Both the position numbers and the translations under genes were made by a program. Shown piece after piece: positions 6,862 to 11,043 of a stretch of 11,043 nt of DNA (position 1 is the stretch's first letter; the number at the start of each line of letters is the position of its first letter). The notes below the pieces were generated by a model, which had not been told where the DNA came from, did not search any database, and worked only from the letters and a program-made list of their open reading frames with translations. The stretch comes from Bordetella parapertussis. GTDB taxonomy: Bacteria > Pseudomonadota > Gammaproteobacteria > Burkholderiales > Burkholderiaceae_C. The stretch spans positions 1-11,043 of the forward strand of contig CAMDIP010000029.1 of NCBI GenBank assembly GCA_945899335.1. The letters run 5' to 3'.

Positions 6862-7272
6862 CTATTTGTCTTTTTGCTTGAGGTCGTTTGTGTGAATATC
6901 AAAGAACATGTCTTTGAAAAACAAGCGAAACGGCTCTTTCTTAGGAGACAGGATCTTCATGATGCCCCTCTTGGGGGCTTCAGCGACCTTGACAGCTTCG
7001 ATGGGCGAAAACTTCAAGGTCATGAAAATATAGTTCTCAATCGACATTAAAAACAGCACAAAGTTGGGTACGTTCAACTGGGCTGGCTCTTCGCAAATAA
7101 AGCGCCAATTTTCGTAGTGCTCGTTAGGGGGGGTGAGTTGCAAATTAAACACAAAGTCGTGAATGATCAATCCGTATTGCTCCACGCTAAAGGACAACTT
7201 ACCTACAAAATTTTCGGGGTGTTGCCGCACCAGCATCAGGTAATGGGGGTGAATTTTGATAAATTGGGCCAT
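6862..7272 (-). CDS. hypothetical protein in an AT-rich pocket
   Basis: I do not recognise this protein. With ATG 7272 it is 136 aa; a GTG at 7287 would add five residues. It begins MAQFIKIHPHYLMLVRQHPENF, is rich in aromatic residues (Phe, Tyr, His), and alternates beta-like stretches (GKLSFSVEQYGLIIHDFVFNLQL, NYIFMTLKFSPIEAV) with a basic tail ending KQKDK. No signal peptide or clear membrane segment is seen, although VLFLMSIENYIFMTL is hydrophobic. The DNA is much more AT-rich than the neighbours (21 of 60 bases G or C at 7021-7080), so transfer is possible. It follows cysE on the same strand by about 55 bases and converges on mog. The ribosome site is poor. The even length without stops in an AT-rich frame supports a real gene. 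Confidence 0.65.
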   Translation of the reverse strand: MAQFIKIHPHYLMLVRQHPENFVGKLSFSVEQYGLIIHDFVFNLQLTPPNEHYENWRFICEEPAQLNVPNFVLFLMSIENYIFMTLKFSPIEAVKVAEAPKRGIMKILSPKKEPFRLFFKDMFFDIHTNDLKQKDK

Positions 7273-7326
7273 AACCGATAAATCCACATAATTAGTAAAG
7301 TCTTTATTTGACCTTGTAATTTCTTA

Positions 7327-8100
7327 TTAATCGATCAATTTATTAAGTTTTTCAATTTCTATATGGGCAAATTTTGCCGCTTCTTTGGGGACAAAGTCTT
7401 CAGACCCAGGTGCAGCTGAGGCCAATTTAGCCAAGGCCTGCCAAAGCAAAGCGATTTGTTTGTCTTGCTCTACCGTGTAGTCAATGAGTCCGCGAAGGGC
7501 TTGGCTGACAGGGTCGTCGTCTTGGGTGATGCCGTAGGCGCTGAATTTGGCTTTGGGCTTGGCCACATCGGCGCTTTCGCCGGTTTGGCTTTGGATGATG
7601 CGAGCCGGAATACCCACCGCGGTGGCACCTGCAGGCACGGGCTTGATCACCACCGCGTTGCTGCCAATTTTGGCGCCGTCGCCCACAGTAAAGCCGCCCA
7701 AGACTTTGGCACCCGCGCTGACCACCACGTCTTTGCCCAACGTGGGGTGGCGCTTGGCACCTTTGTAAAGGGAGGTGCCGCCCAAGGTCACGCCTTGGTA
7801 AATCGTGCAACCGTCGCCTATTTCGGCGGTTTCGCCCACCACCACGCCCATGGCGTGATCGAAAAACACCCGCTCGCCAATGACGGCACCTGGGTGGATC
7901 TCAATACCGGTGAAAAACCGTGAAAGGTGTGAAATAAAACGCCCCAACCAGTACAGCCCAGCGCCCCAGCAAGCATGGGCGATGCGATGAAAAAACAAGG
8001 CATGTAAGCCGGGGTAGCAGGTGAGAACCTCCAGCCAACCTCGGGCGGCAGGGTCTCGGTCGAGGATGGTTTGGGCGTCGGCGCGTATTCTTGAAAACAT
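7327..8100 (-). CDS. cysE: serine O-acetyltransferase
   Basis: Transfers acetyl from acetyl-CoA to L-serine, giving O-acetylserine, the first step of cysteine synthesis; cytoplasmic. The protein is 257 aa. It has [18 protein letters not shown] at the N-terminus, then a left-handed beta-helix of hexapeptide repeats from about residue 66 to 170 ([43 protein letters not shown]). Likely catalytic histidines are His82 (FDHAMG) and His118 (KRHPTLG), by comparison with E. coli His158 and His193. It lacks the roughly 75-residue helical N-terminal region of E. coli CysE and instead has a C-terminal extension of about 80 residues with [26 protein letters not shown]. The last 15 or so codons are strikingly AT-rich (16 of 60 G or C at 7321-7380). 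Start ATG 8100 lies nine bases after the trmJ stop, so it is in the trmJ transcript. Confidence 0.94.
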   Translation of the reverse strand: MFSRIRADAQTILDRDPAARGWLEVLTCYPGLHALFFHRIAHACWGAGLYWLGRFISHLSRFFTGIEIHPGAVIGERVFFDHAMGVVVGETAEIGDGCTIYQGVTLGGTSLYKGAKRHPTLGKDVVVSAGAKVLGGFTVGDGAKIGSNAVVIKPVPAGATAVGIPARIIQSQTGESADVAKPKAKFSAYGITQDDDPVSQALRGLIDYTVEQDKQIALLWQALAKLASAAPGSEDFVPKEAAKFAHIEIEKLNKLID

Positions 8101-8109
8101 ACAAAGAGT

Positions 8110-8838
8110 CTAACTTTTTCCTTTAGCAGACTGCGCCATAGCCTTGGCAATACCTCGCAAGATGTGTACTTCCTCCTCGCTCAAAGCCGCGCGGTTGAAC
8201 AACTGGTTCAAGCGCGGCATGAGTTTTTTCGGGGCAGCAGGGTCTAAAAAACCGATGTCCACCAACGACTGCTCAAGGTGTTGCAGCATGCCTGCCACCT
8301 GCGAAGCATCTGCATGAATGGTTGGCGTGGTCGCGTCTTGCACTGCAAAACCCCCTTGAGCCAAACGCCACTCGTAAGCCACCACCTGCACCGCGCTTGC
8401 CAAGTTCAGCGAACCAAAGCGCGGGTCGGTAGGGATGCTCAATGCCGCATGGCAACGGTAAACGTCCTCGTTTTTCATACCAAAACGCTCTGAGCCAAAC
8501 AAAAACGCCATGCCGCCTGCGCCTTGTGGCTCGGGGACGGTGGCGAAATGCTCACGCGGTGCGCGTGTGGGGGGGCCGAAGTCCCGCGGCGTCATGGCGG
8601 TGGCGCACAGGTGCGTCATGCCGTCCAAGGCTTCGTCCAAGGTGGCGACAATGCGAGCCTTCTCCAGCACATCCAATGCACCACTGGCTCGTTGGATGGT
8701 TTCCTCTCGGCGCAAAACATTGGCCCAGCGCGGTGCCACCAAAACCAAATCGTCAAAGCCCATCACCCGCATGGCGCGGGCTGTCGCGCCGACATTGCCG
8801 GCATGGCTGGTTTCGATCAGGATGAAGCGGGTGTGCAT
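8110..8838 (-). CDS. trmJ: tRNA (cytidine/uridine-2'-O-)-methyltransferase TrmJ
   Basis: SPOUT-class (TrmH-like) methyltransferase of 242 aa; E. coli TrmJ (246 aa) methylates the 2'-OH of residue 32 in the anticodon loop using S-adenosylmethionine. Motif 1 is FILIETSHAGNVGATARAMRVMGF with Asn15 and Arg21. The knot motifs are MAFLFGSERFGMKNEDV and IPTDPRFGSLNLASAVQVVAYE near residues 135-175, which form the cofactor site. A C-terminal helical extension (MLQHLEQSL..., NQLFNRAALSEEEVHILRGI) is typical of TrmJ dimers. ATG 8838 fits the family N-terminus; the frame stays open far upstream (to 9414), but that part is antisense to suhB and does not look like protein. No Shine-Dalgarno precedes the start. 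It leads the trmJ-cysE-unknown gene group, and its start lies only ten bases from a small ORF on the other strand. Confidence 0.94.
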   Translation of the reverse strand: MHTRFILIETSHAGNVGATARAMRVMGFDDLVLVAPRWANVLRREETIQRASGALDVLEKARIVATLDEALDGMTHLCATAMTPRDFGPPTRAPREHFATVPEPQGAGGMAFLFGSERFGMKNEDVYRCHAALSIPTDPRFGSLNLASAVQVVAYEWRLAQGGFAVQDATTPTIHADASQVAGMLQHLEQSLVDIGFLDPAAPKKLMPRLNQLFNRAALSEEEVHILRGIAKAMAQSAKGKS

Positions 8839-8843
8839 AGGGA
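8839..8843 (+). promoter_or_regulatory. Shine-Dalgarno of the suhB leader ORF
   Basis: AGGGA lies five bases before the ATG at 8849. It is the only good ribosome binding site between the trmJ start and the suhB start on the plus strand, which supports translation beginning at the small ORF. For it to be transcribed, the promoter must lie inside trmJ; TTGCCG (8795-8800) and CAGGAT (8818-8823), 17 bases apart, are a weak candidate. Confidence 0.4.
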
Positions 8844-8848
8844 CTAAA

Positions 8849-8947
8849 ATGAAGGCTATTGTCGCCGCCCGCTTAGCCGGGCGTGTTTTTTTGGTTTCTC
8901 TCGCAGCACTTCTGCGCACAACACAGGCCTGCTGCCCACCCCCATGA
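8849..8947 (+). CDS. putative 32-aa leader peptide upstream of suhB
   Basis: Small ORF of 32 codons, begins [11 protein letters not shown], continues with a hydrophobic stretch ([10 protein letters not shown]) and ends TTQACCPPP. It has an AGGGA ribosome site five bases upstream. Its TGA overlaps the suhB ATG as ATGA, the classic geometry for translational coupling. Three consecutive prolines directly before a stop are a known cause of slow elongation and termination (EF-P-dependent polyproline stalling), and the stalled ribosome would sit on the suhB start. A hairpin with a T tract lies inside it. It could be a regulatory leader peptide, a tiny membrane peptide, or chance: 32 codons without a stop are not rare at this GC. 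I recognise no family. Confidence 0.4.
   Translation: MKAIVAARLAGRVFLVSLAALLRTTQACCPPP
8866..8892 (+). terminator. attenuator-like hairpin plus T tract in the suhB leader
   Basis: CGCCCG (8866-8871) and CGGGCG (8878-8883) form a six-pair all-GC stem with loop CTTAGC, followed after TG by seven T (8886-8892). This looks like an intrinsic terminator but lies about 50 bases before suhB with no complete plus-strand gene upstream, so premature termination of the suhB transcript is the natural reading. The stem is short, so its strength is uncertain. Confidence 0.45.
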
Positions 8948-9831
8948 TCGCTTCTTCCTCGTCTATCCACCCCATGCTGAATGTGGCCATCAAGGCTGCA
9001 CGTGCTGCGGGTGTCATCATCAACCGCGCGGCGCTGGACGTGGAGTCGGTTCGCGTCTCTCAAAAAATGGCCAATGACTTTGTGACTGAAGTTGACCAAG
9101 CCAGCGAAAACATCATCATCGACACCTTGCTGACCGCCTACCCTGACCACGGCATCTTGGCCGAGGAGTCGGGCCAAACACGCGGCAACCCGCAGTCTGA
9201 GCACGTTTGGATCATCGACCCCTTGGACGGCACCACCAACTTCATTCACGGTTTTCCGTTTTATTGCATCAGCATCGCTTTGCAAAGCAAGGGACGCATC
9301 GAGCAAGCCGTGGTCTACGACCCCACACGCAACGATTTGTTCACTTCCACACGCGGTCGCGGTGCCTTCATGAACGACCGGCGTTTGCGCGTGAGCAAGC
9401 GTATCCGCTTGCAAGAGTGCCTCATCAGCACTGGTTTTCCGTTCCGCCCTGATGACGATTACGCCGCCTACCTGAAGCTGATGTCAGAGGTGATGAAGCG
9501 CACCGCAGGCCTGCGCCGCCCAGGCGCCGCTGCCCTTGACTTGGCCTATGTGGCAGCGGGCTTTAGCGATGGTTTTTTTGAAACCGGTTTGCACCCATGG
9601 GACATGGCCGCAGGCAGTTTGCTGATCACCGAAGCCGGTGGCTTGGTGGGCAACTTCACCGGCGACGCCGACTATTTGCACCAACGCGAGTGCATGGCCG
9701 CCAACCCAAAAATTTACGCTCAGTTGGTAACTTTGCTGAACAAGTACTCCAAGTTCGCAAGCGTTGAAGACAAAGCAGAGGCTGCCGAGTTGATTGGGCA
9801 GCTGCGCAAAGATTTGGCTGACGGCGAGTAG
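8944..9831 (+). CDS. suhB: inositol-1-monophosphatase family protein SuhB
   Basis: Mg-dependent phosphatase of 295 aa that hydrolyses inositol-1-phosphate. In E. coli SuhB also binds NusA and joins the Nus complex that protects rRNA transcription from Rho and aids ribosome assembly. Motifs: [15 protein letters not shown] at the start, NDFVTEVD near residue 44, metal-binding Glu in LAEESG (74-75), motif [13 protein letters not shown] with Asp92 and Asp95, and motif [19 protein letters not shown] with Asp220. It is about 28 residues longer than the 267-aa E. coli protein, chiefly from a charged C-terminal tail ([19 protein letters not shown]). ATG 8944 fits the family (residues before HPMLN are short and variable); ATG 8974 is inside the conserved block. 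No Shine-Dalgarno is present: the bases before the ATG are gcccaccccc. The start overlaps a leader ORF stop. mutS follows after 30 bases. Confidence 0.93.
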   Translation: MIASSSSIHPMLNVAIKAARAAGVIINRAALDVESVRVSQKMANDFVTEVDQASENIIIDTLLTAYPDHGILAEESGQTRGNPQSEHVWIIDPLDGTTNFIHGFPFYCISIALQSKGRIEQAVVYDPTRNDLFTSTRGRGAFMNDRRLRVSKRIRLQECLISTGFPFRPDDDYAAYLKLMSEVMKRTAGLRRPGAAALDLAYVAAGFSDGFFETGLHPWDMAAGSLLITEAGGLVGNFTGDADYLHQRECMAANPKIYAQLVTLLNKYSKFASVEDKAEAAELIGQLRKDLADGE

Positions 9832-9861
9832 GCACGCCTAGGTGCTGTCACCATAGCCGGT

Positions 9862-11043
9862 ATGTCGCAACACACCCCCATGATCGCCCAGTATCTGGGC
9901 CTCAAAGCGGACTTTCCCCACACCTTGCTTTTCTACCGCATGGGGGACTTTTACGAGCTGTTTTTTGAAGACGCCGAAAAGGCAGCTCGGCTGATGGACA
10001 TCACTTTGACGCAGCGCGGGCAGTCGGCGGGTCAACCGGTGGTGATGGCAGGTGTGCCGTTTCATGCGGTGGACAACTACTTGGCCAAGCTGATCAGGCT
10101 GGGTGAGTCTGTCGCTATTTGCGAGCAAGTGGGTGAGGTCGGCGGCAAAGGACCTGTAGAGCGCAAGGTGGTGCGGGTGGTGACACCTGGCACCTTGACC
10201 GATGCCGAACTCTTGAACGACAAAACCGAGGCCTATGTACTGGCGGTTCATGCCAGTGAACGTGCGGGCAAGGCTCAGGGCTGCGGCTTGGCCTGGCTGA
10301 GCGTGACCGAGGGTGAACTTCGTTTGGCCGAATGCGCTGCGGACGAGTTGCCCGCTTGGATTGCCCGCATTGCCCCTAGCGAATTAATTTTCAGCAGCGA
10401 GCTGCCCGTGCATTTGCGTCCGCTGTTGGCCGCAGCTAGCGTGAAAAGCCAGCGCCCTGCGTGGGAGTTCGACAGCGGCTTGGGGCATCGCAAGCTGCTT
10501 GCGCAGTTACAAGCCGCCAACCTCACCGCTTGGCAAGCGCAAGACCTGACCCAAGCCCACGCCGCCGCGTCTGCCCTGCTGGGCTACGCCGAACACACCC
10601 AAGGGCGCAGCCTTTCGCATGTGCAAAAGGTGCGTGTGGAACGCAACGAGGAACGCATCGACCTGCCTGCCACCACACGGCGTAACTTGGAGCTCACGCA
10701 AACCCTGCGCGGCGAAGACAGCCCCACGCTGTTCTCGCTGATGGACACCTGCATGACCGGCATGGGCAGCCGGTTGCTCAAGCGCTGGCTGTTGGAGCCG
10801 CCGCGCGAACGTAGCTTGGCGCAGCAACGCTTGGACGCCATCGCCGCACTGCAAGGTGAGCATGGCGCGGGGGTCTGGCGTGAACTGCGAACCACATTGA
10901 AAGGCTTGGGCGACGTGCAACGCATCAGCGCTCGCATCGCTTTGCGCCAAGTACGTCCCCGCGAATTGGTGGCGCTGGGTGCGGCGCTGCAACGCGCCAG
11001 CGCCCTGCCCGTGCTGCTTCAACCCGCTTTGCAAACCCCTTGG
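9862..11043 (+). CDS. mutS: DNA mismatch repair protein MutS, 3' part beyond the window
   Basis: Mismatch recognition ATPase; 394 codons are present and the frame is open to the window edge, so more than half (the family is about 850-900 aa), including the ATPase domain, is outside. The N-terminal mismatch-binding domain is intact: [20 protein letters not shown], then [11 protein letters not shown], in which Phe30 and Glu32 match the E. coli mismatch-contacting Phe36 and Glu38. [34 protein letters not shown] and [18 protein letters not shown] follow. Connector and core domains then show [18 protein letters not shown] and [24 protein letters not shown] 9862 is the first good start, 30 bases after suhB on the same strand; the ribosome site is poor (agccggt). 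Co-transcription with suhB is likely. Confidence 0.95.
   Translation, partial: MSQHTPMIAQYLGLKADFPHTLLFYRMGDFYELFFEDAEKAARLMDITLTQRGQSAGQPVVMAGVPFHAVDNYLAKLIRLGESVAICEQVGEVGGKGPVERKVVRVVTPGTLTDAELLNDKTEAYVLAVHASERAGKAQGCGLAWLSVTEGELRLAECAADELPAWIARIAPSELIFSSELPVHLRPLLAAASVKSQRPAWEFDSGLGHRKLLAQLQAANLTAWQAQDLTQAHAAASALLGYAEHTQGRSLSHVQKVRVERNEERIDLPATTRRNLELTQTLRGEDSPTLFSLMDTCMTGMGSRLLKRWLLEPPRERSLAQQRLDAIAALQGEHGAGVWRELRTTLKGLGDVQRISARIALRQVRPRELVALGAALQRASALPVLLQPALQTPW

Noticed and set aside
6963..6978. GCCCC...GGGGGC inverted repeat inside the unknown gene
   Set aside because: Short stem within coding sequence, with no T tract on either strand.
8845..8850. TAAAAT as a -10 box for suhB
   Set aside because: No acceptable -35 lies upstream, and a start from it (about 8857) would exclude the AGGGA site and the small ORF start. 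It may still be used, so it is noted as the main alternative to the leader-peptide model.
8839..9414. Open frame on the minus strand continuing upstream of trmJ for 192 codons, antisense to suhB
   Set aside because: The suhB strand encodes a full conserved enzyme. The antisense translation has no recognisable motif, and TrmJ homology begins exactly at ATG 8838. It is a GC-driven shadow.
9841..9852. GGTG-CTGT-CACC inverted repeat between suhB and mutS
   Set aside because: Four base pairs and no T tract; too weak to call a terminator or operator.

Overview
The window looks like chromosomal DNA of a betaproteobacterium in the Burkholderiales, most likely Comamonadaceae-like (Limnohabitans/Rhodoferax type). 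This is inferred from the moderately high GC, from protein sequences that read like Burkholderiales members of their families (S21, the TldE/YjgA/Mog neighbourhood, SuhB/TrmJ/CysE) and from gene order. I saw no mobile element, CRISPR array, tRNA or rRNA, and no gene-free stretch longer than about 120 bases. Nearly all of it is housekeeping sequence.

Layout. Positions 1-2188 (+) hold an alpha/beta hydrolase joined by an ATGA overlap to an HI0933/BaiN-family flavoprotein. A perfect TATAAT lying on the flavoprotein stop codon then opens the rpsU (ribosomal protein S21) unit, with a leader of about 110 nt. rpsU ends in a strong intrinsic terminator and is followed by a GatB/YqeY-domain gene. An orphan PotA/PotG-type ABC ATPase (3078-4172, +) converges on tldE/pmbA (4180-5568, -). 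tldE is divergent from yjgA/darP (5604-6266, +), which overlaps mog (6253-6855, +).

Converging on mog is a leftward group, trmJ - cysE - unknown gene (8838 down to 6862). The unknown gene and the last codons of cysE sit in a conspicuously AT-rich pocket. suhB (8944-9831, +) is divergent from trmJ, and mutS (9862 to the window end, +) is cut by the edge.

Several genes concern translation and RNA: S21, YjgA/DarP (50S maturation), TrmJ (tRNA 2'-O-methylation) and SuhB (phosphatase, and in E. coli an rRNA antitermination partner). Others serve sulfur metabolism (CysE), molybdenum cofactor (Mog), peptide processing (TldE) and mismatch repair (MutS).

The best candidate for something undescribed is the suhB leader. 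It holds a 32-codon small ORF with its own Shine-Dalgarno, ending Cys-Cys-Pro-Pro-Pro-stop, whose stop overlaps the suhB start as ATGA. suhB itself lacks a Shine-Dalgarno. Inside the small ORF lies a GC-rich hairpin followed by seven T, like an attenuator. The rpsU leader is the second candidate: two mutually exclusive hairpins share one arm just upstream of a start codon without a clear ribosome binding site. Both are inferences from the bare sequence and need comparative or experimental tests.
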